From positions 1-25,679 of the forward strand of contig JBGSYN010000166.1 in assembly GCA_041750975.1 (NCBI GenBank): 25,679 nucleotides of DNA, read 5' to 3'. Source of the stretch: JBGSYN01 sp041750975. GTDB lineage: Bacteria; Pseudomonadota; Alphaproteobacteria; Geminicoccales; Geminicoccaceae. A program made the position numbers and the translations under genes. The notes under the pieces were generated by a model. That model was not told where the DNA came from. It worked only from the letters and a program-made list of their open reading frames with translations, and did not search any database. Positions 13,957 through 22,351 of this stretch are shown piece after piece. Positions within the stretch are counted from its first letter, which is position 1; every line of letters begins with the position of its first letter.

Positions 13957-15951
13957 ATGAGTTCATCAAGACGTCGACCGCCGGCCCGTTCCAAGAAGCC
14001 GGCGTCTCCGCGCGCCAACGCTCGATCCGGTAAAAAAGCGTCGCCCAGGAAGATAGCAGACGGGCGGGCAAAACGCAGCCTGCTACGGCGGGCATTAGGC
14101 TGGATCCCGGCACTTTTCGTGGTGGGACTCGTCGGCTGGGTTGCCCTTTTCTTCCTCTTCGCACCCGATCTCCCCGACACGGCCGAGCTTTGGCAGGATG
14201 CCGGGCAGGCGAAGATCATCGTTCTCGCAAGCGACGGGGACGCCATCTCCGAACGTGGCGTCGCCGGCCGTCAATTCGTCGAGCTCAATGAGATCGCACC
14301 CACGGTTCCGGAGGCAGTGATCGCCACCGAAGACCGGCGTTTCTACAGCCATTTCGGCCTCGACGTGATCGGCACAGCCCGGGCGCTTATCCGCAACCTG
14401 ATTGCCGGCGGCTATGTCCAGGGCGGCAGCACGATCACCCAGCAGCTCGCCAAAAATCTCTATCTCACGCCGGAGCGAAGTCTCAGGCGGAAGCTCGAGG
14501 AGTTGATGCTGTCGCTTTGGCTCGAGGCCCGGCTCGACAAGGACCAGATCCTCACCCTCTACCTCAACCGGGTCTATTTCGGCGCCGGCGCCTACGGCAT
14601 CGAAGCCGCGGCCCAGCGCTATTTCAACAAGCCCGCGATCGATCTCGATCTTGCCGAATCCGCCATGCTCGTTGGACTCCTGAAAGCGCCCTCGAGGCTG
14701 GCGCCGACCAACGACATCGGTGCTGCCCGCGACCGTGCTGCGATCGTGCTGACGCGAATGGAGGAAGAGGACTTCATTACGACCGATGACGTGCAGCTTG
14801 CCGTGACACAGCCGGCGAGCCTCGCCGACACCAATGGCCAGGAGATGGCCGCCTATTTCGTCGACTGGGTGCTGGACGGGCTGAGCGAGTTCCTGGGCAA
14901 GCCTGAGCATGACATGATCGTCCGGACGACGCTCGATCCCGAATTGCAGCGGCATGGCGAGATCCGGGTCCGGCAGTCCCTCGACGGCGCCGGCCAGGCC
15001 GATCTCAATGGTGCTCTGGTTCTGCTCGACGAGAGCGGTGCCGTTCGTGCCATGGTCGGCGGCAGGAGCTACCGGACCAGCAGGTTCAATCGCGCCGTCA
15101 ATGCCAAGCGGCAGCCGGGCTCCGCCTTCAAGCCCTTCGTCTATGCGGCAGCCCTCGAATCCGGGTGGGAGCCCTCAAGCGTCATCGATGATGTGCCCTT
15201 TACCATCGGCGACTGGCAGCCGCGGAATCCGGGTGGCGCCTTCGCCGGCAAGGTGACGCTCACCGAGGCGCTGGCGCGTTCGATCAACACGGTCGCGGTC
15301 CGGCTCGCCGATCGGGTCGGGCTCGATCGCGTCGCCTCGACGGCGCGGCGCTTCGGCATCGGCGACGATCTTCGCGAGGTGCCGTCGCTGGCATTGGGCA
15401 CGTCGGAAGTGACCCTGATCGATTTGACCTCGGCCTTCGTGCCGTTCGCGGGCGATGGCATGCGCCGGCCCTATTTCGCGGTCGAGAGCGTCCACGATCA
15501 ATGGGGCCGGCCGCTTTACAAGCATCGGGCGACGGAAGTGCCGGTGACCACGCCCGAGGTCGCGAAAGGCATGCGGACCATGCTGCAGGCGGTCGTCGCG
15601 AATGGCACCGGTAAGGCTGCAGCACTGCCCGACCGGACGGCCGCCGGCAAAACCGGCACGACCCAGGACGCGCGCGATGCCTGGTTCGTCGGCTTCTCGG
15701 GCTCCTATATCCTGGGGGTCTGGGTCGGCCGCGACGACAACCAGCCGATGCCGGGCATCAATGGCGGCAATCTTCCCGCAACCCTGTGGCGTCAGGTGAT
15801 GCAGGCAACTCCTCCGCCGCATCGGGCACCTGCGGTCGTGGCGGGCGGAGCGACGGAGGGCGAACCGCTCCTGCATCAGCCCTGGATCAAGGAAGGCATG
15901 AATTGGATCGGCCGCAAGGTCAACGAGGCGATCGACAGCGTCGTCAATTGA
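13957..15951 (+). CDS. Bifunctional penicillin-binding protein, class A (PBP1A/1C-type)
   Basis: Builds and crosslinks peptidoglycan in the periplasm. The 664-residue protein has a basic cytoplasmic tail (residues 1-45, rich in K/R/S/P) and a membrane helix (about 48-69). A GT51 glycosyltransferase domain follows, with E125 in EDRRFYSH, GGSTITQQLAKNLYL and LYLNRVYFGAGAYGIEAAA. The transpeptidase domain has S389-x-x-K392 in GSAFKPFVYA, SIN at 442-444 and KTGT at 565-568. The length is short for PBP1A, and no OB-like insertion is obvious. I chose ATG 13957 because upstream in-frame codons overlap fdhD; no clear ribosome site precedes it. A 12-bp duplication (CGTCAATTGAAC) straddles its stop. 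Confidence 0.93.
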   Translation: MSSSRRRPPARSKKPASPRANARSGKKASPRKIADGRAKRSLLRRALGWIPALFVVGLVGWVALFFLFAPDLPDTAELWQDAGQAKIIVLASDGDAISERGVAGRQFVELNEIAPTVPEAVIATEDRRFYSHFGLDVIGTARALIRNLIAGGYVQGGSTITQQLAKNLYLTPERSLRRKLEELMLSLWLEARLDKDQILTLYLNRVYFGAGAYGIEAAAQRYFNKPAIDLDLAESAMLVGLLKAPSRLAPTNDIGAARDRAAIVLTRMEEEDFITTDDVQLAVTQPASLADTNGQEMAAYFVDWVLDGLSEFLGKPEHDMIVRTTLDPELQRHGEIRVRQSLDGAGQADLNGALVLLDESGAVRAMVGGRSYRTSRFNRAVNAKRQPGSAFKPFVYAAALESGWEPSSVIDDVPFTIGDWQPRNPGGAFAGKVTLTEALARSINTVAVRLADRVGLDRVASTARRFGIGDDLREVPSLALGTSEVTLIDLTSAFVPFAGDGMRRPYFAVESVHDQWGRPLYKHRATEVPVTTPEVAKGMRTMLQAVVANGTGKAAALPDRTAAGKTGTTQDARDAWFVGFSGSYILGVWVGRDDNQPMPGINGGNLPATLWRQVMQATPPPHRAPAVVAGGATEGEPLLHQPWIKEGMNWIGRKVNEAIDSVVN

Positions 15952-15976
15952 ACGCCGTCAATTGAACCCCGCAGGC

Positions 15977-16222
15977 TCAGCGGCGAAAGCTCTTCCATAG
16001 ATAATGGATGAGCCAGAGCGGGACGACGATGACGGCACCGAGAAGGACGTAGGAGACTGCCCAGCCGGCGAACGAGCCGGCATTCTCGACGGCCTCGCCA
16101 AGCTGGCTTCGCGCGTAGGCCAGAATTTCCTGAGGCGTTACGTTGAAGTAGGCGAGAGCCATGCCGACCAGGAGCGACGCCAGCAGGAGCTTGATGATCG
16201 TGCCGATCGTAATGCGCGCCAT
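15977..16222 (-). CDS. Small inner-membrane protein in the formate dehydrogenase operon
   Basis: An 81-residue protein with two membrane helices, about residues 7-25 (GTIIKLLLASLLVGMALAYF) and 53-75 (GWAVSYVLLGAVIVVPLWLI), joined by an amphipathic stretch (VTPQEILAYARSQLGEAV). It resembles the DUF6460 family in my memory, with low certainty. It begins 5 bp after the fdsA stop and is the last gene of that operon. It occupies a place where other bacteria have fdsC or fdsD but is not similar to the soluble FdsD. It could anchor the complex or be an unrelated passenger. Confidence 0.75.
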   Translation of the reverse strand: MARITIGTIIKLLLASLLVGMALAYFNVTPQEILAYARSQLGEAVENAGSFAGWAVSYVLLGAVIVVPLWLIHYLWKSFRR

Positions 16223-16227
16223 CGAAC

Positions 16228-18996
16228 CTATTCAGCCGCCTTCGACGACAGCGCCGGCATCGCCCGGGCGGCGCAGAATTTGTATTCCGGGATCTTGCCG
16301 AAGGGGTCGAGCTGGGGATTGGTCAGGAGGTTGGCGGCGGCTTCCGCAAAACAGAACGGGATGAAGACGACGCCTTCGGGAATGGCGCTGTCGCGTCGCG
16401 TGCTGAGCTCGATGGCGCCGCGGCGGGTCTCGATCCGGGCCTGGTCCCCGGCATCGAGCTCGAGCTTGTCGAGATCGGCCGGGTTCATTGCAACGAACGC
16501 CTCGGGCTCCAGATCGTCGAGGTTCGAGGCGCGTCGGGTGATGGCACCCGTATGCCAATGCTCGAGCGTGCGTCCCGTGGTCAGGATCAAGGGGTAGTTC
16601 GCGTCAGGCTGTTCGTCCGGCGGCAGCACGTCGGCCGGCACAAGCCTGGCGCGGCCGGATTCCGTCGGGAAGCGATCCTCGAAGACGATGCTTTGTCCCG
16701 GATGGTCCGGCGCCGGGCAAGGATAGGCGACAGCACCCTCCTTTTCGAGCCTCGACCAGGTGATGTTGTCGAATGAAGGCATCGCCTGCTTCATCTCGGC
16801 AAAAACCTCGGCGGGTCCCTGATAGTTCCAACCCAGACCGAGGCGCTTGGCGATCTCCTGGGTAATCCACCAATCCTCGCGCGCCTCGCCTGGAAGCGGC
16901 AAGGCGGCGCGGCCGAGCTGCACCTGCCGGTTGGTGTTGGTGACCGTGCCGGTCTTTTCGGGCCAAGCCGAGGCCGGCAGCACGACGTCGGCATATTTGG
17001 CGGTCTCGGTGAGGAAGATGTCCTGGACCACCAGATGCTCGAGTTTGGCGAGTGCTGCCCGCGCATGGCTCAAATTGGGATCCGACATCGCCGGGTTCTC
17101 GCCCATGATGTACATGGCTCGAATCTCATCGTCATGGATCGCGTCCATGATCTCGACCACCGTGAGGCCTTCCTGGTCGTTGAGCCTCGTGCCCCAGAGG
17201 CCCTCGAGCATCTCGCGATAAGCCGTGTCGCCGACCTTGTGGTAATCCGGAAACACCATCGGGATCAGGCCGGCATCCGAAGCGCCCTGGACGTTGTTCT
17301 GGCCGCGCAGGGGGTGGAGGCCCGTCCCCGGCCGCCCGGTCTGGCCGCACATCATGGCGAGCGAGATCAGGCAGCGGGCATTGTCGGTGCCGTGGACGTG
17401 CTGCGAGATGCCCATGCCCCAGAAAATGATGGCGGCCTCGGCACGGGCATAGATGCGGGCGACGGTGCGCAATGCTTCCGCTTCGATGCCGCAGATCGGC
17501 GCCATGCGTTCGGGCGCGAATTCGGCGAGATGGGCCTTGAGCTGTTCGAAGCCTTCCGTGTGCGCCTGCACATATTGCCGGTCGAACAGGTTTTCCTCGA
17601 CGATGACGTGCATCAGCGCGTTGAGCAGGGCGACGTCGCTGCCGGGCTTGAATTGCAGCATGTGGGTGGCGTGACGCCGCAAGGCCTGTCCGCGCGGATC
17701 GGCGACGATCAAGGTGGCGCCGCGTTTTGCTGCCTGTTTGAAGAAGGTTGCGGCGACCGGGTGGTTTTCGGTCGGATTGGCGCCGATGACGACGATGACA
17801 TCGGCGTGCTCGACCTCGTTGAACGCTGCGGTCACCGCTCCGCTGCCGATGCCTTCCATGAGGGCGGCGACGGAGGAGGCGTGGCAGAGCCTGGTGCAAT
17901 GATCCACATTGTTGCTGCCGAATCCGGTGCGGATCAGCTTCTGGAAAAGATAGGCTTCCTCGTTCGAGCATTTGGCCGAGCCGAATCCTGCAAGCGCCTT
18001 GCCGCCATGGGACTGATGAACGCGTTGGAGGCCCCGGGCAGCGAGGTCGAGCGCCTCGTCCCAACCGGCTTCGCGGAAATGCGTGAAGGGATTGGCGGGA
18101 TCGATATCCTCGTCGACCCGCTTGGGGACGCCGTCCTTTCTGATCAGGGGGCGCATCAGGCGTTCGGGGTGGGTGATATAGTCGAAGCCGAACCGCCCCT
18201 TGACGCAGAGCCGGTTGTGGTTGGCCGGGCCGTTGCTGCCGGAAACATGGCGGATCCGGTCGTCCTCGATGTGATAGGTGATCTGGCAGCCGACGCCGCA
18301 ATAGGGGCAGACGCTGTCGACCTCGCGGTCCTGGGCGTGGTCGCCGATACCATGCGCGTCGACCAGTGTCGCCGGCATCAGCGCTCCGGTCGGACAGGCC
18401 TGGACGCACTCGCCGCAGGCGACGCAGGTCGAACCTCCCATCGGATCGTCCATGTCGAAGACGATTTTGGCGTGATGGCCCCGTTGCGCCATGCCGATGA
18501 CATCATTGACCTGGACCTCGCGGCAGGCGCGAACGCAGAGATTGCACTGAATGCAGGCGTCGAGATTGACGCGCATGGCAGGGTGGCTCGAATCGGGACG
18601 CCATTGCTCGCGTTCCGGAAAACGGCTGGTCGTGGTCTCGACTCGGTCGGCCCATTGCCAGAGCTTGCTTTCCCGATCGTGGGCGACATCGCGCTTGGGC
18701 TGGTCGGCCAGCAGCAGTTCCATGACCATTTGCCGGGCTTTGCCGGCGCGTTCGCTTTGGGATCGGACTACCATGCCTGTCGTGGGCTTGCGGATGCAGG
18801 AAGCGGCCAGCACGCGTTCGCCTTCGATCTCGACCATGCAGGCACGGCAATTACCGTCGCCGCGGTAACCCGGCTCTGGCAACCAGCAGAGATGGGGAAT
18901 TTCCGTCCCGTGTCGCTTGGCGACCTGCCAGATCGTTTCATCGGCGCCGGCATCGACCGGGACGCCATCAAGCTCGAAATTGATGGTCCGGCTCAT
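16228..18996 (-). CDS. fdsA: NAD-dependent formate dehydrogenase, molybdenum catalytic subunit
   Basis: Oxidises formate to CO2 at a bis-MGD molybdenum centre and passes electrons along iron-sulfur clusters. The 922-residue protein begins with a NuoG-like 2Fe-2S domain (C37, C50, C53, C67). Two 4Fe-4S ferredoxin motifs follow (CIQCNLCVRAC near 148-158 and CVACGECVQAC near 191-201), then the 4Fe-4S site CPYCGVGC (230-237). The active-site segment DHCTRLCHASSVA has cysteine, not selenocysteine, at C371 followed by H372. MGD-binding segments include VIGANPTENHPVA and GENPAMSDP, and a C-terminal molydopterin-dinucleotide domain starts near LILTTGRTLEHWHTG. The start at 18996 overlaps the upstream fdsGB stop as ATGA. 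Confidence 0.95.
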   Translation of the reverse strand: MSRTINFELDGVPVDAGADETIWQVAKRHGTEIPHLCWLPEPGYRGDGNCRACMVEIEGERVLAASCIRKPTTGMVVRSQSERAGKARQMVMELLLADQPKRDVAHDRESKLWQWADRVETTTSRFPEREQWRPDSSHPAMRVNLDACIQCNLCVRACREVQVNDVIGMAQRGHHAKIVFDMDDPMGGSTCVACGECVQACPTGALMPATLVDAHGIGDHAQDREVDSVCPYCGVGCQITYHIEDDRIRHVSGSNGPANHNRLCVKGRFGFDYITHPERLMRPLIRKDGVPKRVDEDIDPANPFTHFREAGWDEALDLAARGLQRVHQSHGGKALAGFGSAKCSNEEAYLFQKLIRTGFGSNNVDHCTRLCHASSVAALMEGIGSGAVTAAFNEVEHADVIVVIGANPTENHPVAATFFKQAAKRGATLIVADPRGQALRRHATHMLQFKPGSDVALLNALMHVIVEENLFDRQYVQAHTEGFEQLKAHLAEFAPERMAPICGIEAEALRTVARIYARAEAAIIFWGMGISQHVHGTDNARCLISLAMMCGQTGRPGTGLHPLRGQNNVQGASDAGLIPMVFPDYHKVGDTAYREMLEGLWGTRLNDQEGLTVVEIMDAIHDDEIRAMYIMGENPAMSDPNLSHARAALAKLEHLVVQDIFLTETAKYADVVLPASAWPEKTGTVTNTNRQVQLGRAALPLPGEAREDWWITQEIAKRLGLGWNYQGPAEVFAEMKQAMPSFDNITWSRLEKEGAVAYPCPAPDHPGQSIVFEDRFPTESGRARLVPADVLPPDEQPDANYPLILTTGRTLEHWHTGAITRRASNLDDLEPEAFVAMNPADLDKLELDAGDQARIETRRGAIELSTRRDSAIPEGVVFIPFCFAEAAANLLTNPQLDPFGKIPEYKFCAARAMPALSSKAAE

Positions 18997-20759
18997 GTTT
19001 CGGAGCGCGCTTCTTCGAGCGCCTCGTGAAAGTACTTGATCACTGACTTCAGCGGGTTGGCGGCGGCCTGGCCAAGGCCGCAGATCGAGGCATCGGTCAT
19101 GACCTGACCGAGCTCCGTCAGAAGATCGACATCCCAATATTCTCGTTCCAACAGCTTGACCGCCTTTTCGGTGCCGGCGCGGCAAGGTGTGCACTGGCCG
19201 CAGGATTCGTCCTCGAAGAAGCGCATCAGGTTCAGTGCAGCGTCTTTGACGTCATCCGATGTCGAGAGAACCATGACCGCATGGCTGCCGATAAAGCAGC
19301 CATATTGTTCGAGCTTGCCGAAATCGAGCGGCAGATCGGCCATCGAGGCTGGCAGGATGCCTCCCGAAGCACCCCCCGGGAGATATGCCATGAATTCGTG
19401 GCCGGCCGCCATGCCCCCGCAGAACTCATCGATCAATTGCCTCACCGTGATCCCGGCGGGCGCAATCTTGACGCCGGGCTCGCGCACCCGGCCCGACACC
19501 GAAAACGATCGAAGCCCTTTCGAGCCGTTACGACCCTCGGTGGCGAAGGCTGCCGCACCTTTCTCCAGGATTGCAGGGACCCAGAAGAGCGTTTCGACGT
19601 TGTTGACTAGGGTCGGCCGGCCGAACAGACCCTGTTGCGCCACATAGGGCGGGCGATGGCGGGGGAGGCCCCGCTTGCCTTCGAGGCTCTCGATCATCGA
19701 TGACTCTTCGCCGCAAATATAGGCACCTGCACCGCGGCGCAACTCGACGAAGCCAGGATCGATAAATCCGGCCTGCTCCAAAGCGGCGATGGCCTGGCCG
19801 AGCACGCGTTGCAGGCCCGGATATTCATCGCGCAGATAGATGAAGCAGCGCTCCGCGTCGATCACCCAGGCGGCGATCAGCATGCCTTCCAGAAACTGCC
19901 AATGGCCGGTTTCGAGATAGTAGCGGTCCTTGAAGGTGCCCGGCTCGCCTTCATCGGCATTGACGCAGAGGTAGCGCGGACTGCTGGCGTCGCGAACCAG
20001 ACCCCATTTGCGGCCCGTCGGGAAGCCAGCACCACCGAGGCCCCTGAGGCCGGACTCGAGCAGGATATCGATGACTTGCTGGGGCGTGCGACCGCCGCTT
20101 CTGCAGGCTTCGAGCTGCGCAAATCCGCTATGGTTTCGAAACTCGTCCAGAGACCGTGTTTGAATCGGCTCGGGGCTGAAATCACCGGCCTCGATGACTT
20201 TTCGGATGGTCTGGAGCGTGGCCGGAGCGACGTGACGGTGACCGATTTCGGCGACGGGAGCTTGGGCGCATCGGCCCATGCAGGGAGCCCGGACGACGCG
20301 GACGTCGCCTGCATCGAACTGGTGCGTTAGCGTGTCTTGCAGTTTGGCCGCACCCATGAGGGCGCAGGTCAGGCTGTCGCAGACCCGGATCGTCACCGGC
20401 GGCGGTGCCGGCTGATTCTCGCGGACGACGTCGAAATGGGCGTAGAAGGTCGCGACCTCATAGACCTCCGTCTGGGCGAGCCGCATTTCCTCGGCGAGGG
20501 CCGCCAGATGCTGCACGCCGAGATGGCCATAGCGATCCTGGATCAGATGGAGAAATTCGAGCAGGTGATCGCGGCGGCGCGGCCGCTCGCCTAGAAGCGA
20601 ATTAACGTCGTTGCGAGCCTGGGTTTCGACCTGACGCCCGCGTGCGGTTTTGCGGCCACGTTTCTTGCCCTTGCCGGGATGCCGCGGCCGTCCGCTAGCC
20701 GCCATTGCCGCCGCATCGGCGGGTTTGGTCGTCGTGGGCTCGGGATCGCTTGTGTTCAT
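18993..20759 (-). CDS. fdsGB: NAD-dependent formate dehydrogenase, fused gamma-beta subunit (NuoE-NuoF-like)
   Basis: A 588-residue fusion of the two diaphorase subunits that carry electrons from FdsA to NAD+. Residues about 45-195 are NuoE/FdsG-like, with a 2Fe-2S site from C127, C132, C160 and C164 (VCDSLTC, APCMGRC). Residues about 210-588 are NuoF/FdsB-like: GLRGLGGAGFPTGRKW and NADEGEPGTFKDR bind FMN/NADH, and ESCGQCTPCRAG plus a later C in SICGLGQ bind a 4Fe-4S cluster. An N-terminal tail (to about residue 45) is basic and low in complexity. I chose ATG 20759; a GTG at 20774 would add five residues. It is the first gene of an operon with fdsA and a small membrane protein. Confidence 0.93.
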   Translation of the reverse strand: MNTSDPEPTTTKPADAAAMAASGRPRHPGKGKKRGRKTARGRQVETQARNDVNSLLGERPRRRDHLLEFLHLIQDRYGHLGVQHLAALAEEMRLAQTEVYEVATFYAHFDVVRENQPAPPPVTIRVCDSLTCALMGAAKLQDTLTHQFDAGDVRVVRAPCMGRCAQAPVAEIGHRHVAPATLQTIRKVIEAGDFSPEPIQTRSLDEFRNHSGFAQLEACRSGGRTPQQVIDILLESGLRGLGGAGFPTGRKWGLVRDASSPRYLCVNADEGEPGTFKDRYYLETGHWQFLEGMLIAAWVIDAERCFIYLRDEYPGLQRVLGQAIAALEQAGFIDPGFVELRRGAGAYICGEESSMIESLEGKRGLPRHRPPYVAQQGLFGRPTLVNNVETLFWVPAILEKGAAAFATEGRNGSKGLRSFSVSGRVREPGVKIAPAGITVRQLIDEFCGGMAAGHEFMAYLPGGASGGILPASMADLPLDFGKLEQYGCFIGSHAVMVLSTSDDVKDAALNLMRFFEDESCGQCTPCRAGTEKAVKLLEREYWDVDLLTELGQVMTDASICGLGQAAANPLKSVIKYFHEALEEARSET

Positions 20760-20823
20760 CTGCCCACTAGTCACACCGGGTCGGTTCCGTACTACACAGC
20801 CTCAGCCCAGTAGTCGTGGAAAC

Positions 20824-20843
20824 CGTATTCACGAGCAAATACG
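20824..20843. promoter_or_regulatory. Inverted repeat upstream of the formate dehydrogenase operon
   Basis: CGTATT and AATACG are exact complements separated by 8 bases, 65 bp in front of the fdsGB start. It could be an operator for the operon. It is short, so chance is not excluded. The rest of the 20775-21033 gap holds a 14-bp tandem repeat and no gene I trust. Confidence 0.3.
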
Positions 20844-20966
20844 ATGATCGGTGTCAAGGCCGAGGATGGTGTCAACCACGGTGGACTTCTAGGCGGACGT
20901 GATCGCTCGGGCTTCAGTGCCAGCGTCAATCATCGTTCTGAATACGCCGCCGAAAACCCCGTCTTA

Positions 20967-21022
20967 GACGGCGACTAGGGGACGGCGACTAGGGGACGGC
21001 GACCAGGGGACGGCGGCTCGGG
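20967..21022. repeat. 14-bp tandem repeat, four copies
   Basis: GACGGCGACTAGGG begins at 20967 and 20981 (identical), then GACGGCGACCAGGG at 20995 and GACGGCGGCTCGGG at 21009. The copies follow without gaps and stop 11 bp before the end of the leftward small periplasmic protein gene. The drift along the array suggests that the left-hand pair is the newest. Confidence 0.9.
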
Positions 21023-21033
21023 GGTGTGGACGA

Positions 21034-21375
21034 TCAGGCTTCCGGGCCCGAGGCAACGGCTTCGAATTGCTCCCAGCTCTTGCCGGCGGCGACAACGCAG
21101 GTCCGGCCCGAAGGCGCGATGCTGAGGATGGTCCAGGTCCCGCTGTCGATCGACGAAAATACTTGCAACAGATTACCGTTCGACTGGATGCCCATCGAGA
21201 CCGGGAACTCGTGATATTTGTTGTCGAGCTGACCGGCGAGGTCGCCATAGGTGTGACAAGGCAAATTGTCCGGCGCCCGCGGCTCGTCCGCGTGGGCGGA
21301 GGTCGTCGCGATCAGGCCCGCTGCCGAAAATGCGGTAACAACGAAAATTCGTGCGAATAGAGGTCCCGGGCGCAT
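21034..21375 (-). CDS. Small periplasmic protein of unknown function
   Basis: A 113-residue exported protein. The signal peptide is residues 1-32 (basic MRPGPLFAR, hydrophobic core, ending TSAHA). The mature part has CHTYGDLAGQLDNKYHEFPVSMG, then LLQVFSSIDSGTWTILSIAP, then GRTCVVAAGKSWEQFE. The two cysteines could form a disulfide. The pattern is common among short alphaproteobacterial periplasmic proteins I have seen, but I know no function. GGAG lies 9-10 bases upstream of the ATG at 21375. It is 142 bp from the ElyC-type gene on the same strand. Confidence 0.75.
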   Translation of the reverse strand: MRPGPLFARIFVVTAFSAAGLIATTSAHADEPRAPDNLPCHTYGDLAGQLDNKYHEFPVSMGIQSNGNLLQVFSSIDSGTWTILSIAPSGRTCVVAAGKSWEQFEAVASGPEA

Positions 21376-21517
21376 CGCGCTTTCTCCAGTCGGCGGCCGG
21401 ACCAGCGGCGGCCTCGGCTGAAATGAATTAATGCATGGCAGCGCTAATGATTGGTTAACGCGCATCCGGCGTATCGGGATATCACCATTTTCATCTCGAA
21501 CCGGCGAAACCCGATGG

Positions 21518-22315
21518 TCATGCCGCCGGACCCGGCAAGAGGCTGTCGGTCCAGCCGACGAGCCGATAGTAGACCAGGCCGATGGCCTCCCGCGTCGCGA
21601 TATCGAGTTCGAGCAGGCCATCGACGATAGAGAAACGGGGGTAGGACGCATTTTCGCTTGGAGATAGATAGTCGACCGGCCAGGGCACGACGGGCCAGCC
21701 GACTTTGCGAAAAATACCGACCGAGCGGGTCATGTGCATGGCCGAGGTGACGAGCAGCCAGACCTCGCCAGGCTGCGGCTGGATCAATTCCTTGGCGAAA
21801 ACGGCGTTCTCCCGGGTATTGCGGGACCGGTCCTCGAACATGACGTCCCCGGGCGGAAGGCCCAGCCCCGCGAAAACCTCCCGCGCGAGATCGGCGCCGG
21901 TCAGCGGGAAATCGCCGATGAAGCCATAGCCGCCCGTATAAACTTTCTTGGCCTTGGGGTACCGCCGGGCCAGCGTGACGAATTCGGTCAGCCGTTCCCC
22001 GGCGTCGCCGAAATGCGCAAACCCGTGCACGCTCATTCGCTTGAGCTCTTCCGGGCCGCCGAGAACGATAATGCCGTCGACCTTTTCCGGCGGGGTTGCG
22101 GGCCGCTCGAATCTGGTCTCAATCAGCGAGCCGAACCAGGCGCCGATCGGCAGGAGCCCGCTCAGCAGGAGAAAGCTTGCGGCGGCCAATGTCAGCCAGC
22201 GCGGCCAGCGCAGCTCCGTCAAGAGTGCGAGCAAGGCCCCGAGAAAGCAGGCCAGAACCAGCAGCGTGGAGGGGCGGGCGAGCACCCAGAAGAGTTTGGA
22301 CGCGATGAATGCCAA
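21518..22315 (-). CDS. YdcF/ElyC-family (DUF218) membrane protein
   Basis: A 265-residue inner-membrane protein. Two N-terminal helices (about residues 8-32 and 40-62) are followed by a DUF218 domain with VDGIIVLGG, AKKVYTGGYG, EDRSRNTRENAVFAKEL and LLVTSAMHMTRSVGIFRKVGW, the standard order for YdcF/ElyC/SanA-type proteins. ElyC in E. coli affects lipid-carrier use during envelope synthesis. The start is a TTG at 22315 with GGGCGAG upstream; no better ATG precedes the first helix. It sits 36 bp from the end of the lactonase gene on the same strand and may be cotranscribed with it. Confidence 0.88.
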   Translation of the reverse strand: MAFIASKLFWVLARPSTLLVLACFLGALLALLTELRWPRWLTLAAASFLLLSGLLPIGAWFGSLIETRFERPATPPEKVDGIIVLGGPEELKRMSVHGFAHFGDAGERLTEFVTLARRYPKAKKVYTGGYGFIGDFPLTGADLAREVFAGLGLPPGDVMFEDRSRNTRENAVFAKELIQPQPGEVWLLVTSAMHMTRSVGIFRKVGWPVVPWPVDYLSPSENASYPRFSIVDGLLELDIATREAIGLVYYRLVGWTDSLLPGPAA

Positions 22316-22351
22316 ATGGCTCGCCCGTTCGTCAGATTTCGCGTGAAGCGA

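Noticed and set aside
18884..18996. Selenocysteine in the formate dehydrogenase, as in some FdhA proteins
   Set aside because: The active-site residue is an ordinary cysteine (C371) and no in-frame TGA interrupts the gene.
17035..19029. A 664-codon rightward frame opposite fdsA
   Set aside because: Antisense of an unmistakable molybdoenzyme gene, rich in A, G, D, R and V from reverse-complement codons, no domain seen.
20844..20978. A 44-codon open frame in the gap before the fds operon, ending in the first 14-bp repeat
   Set aside because: No ribosome site, no recognisable composition or family, and it ends inside a tandem repeat; probably chance in a GC-rich gap.
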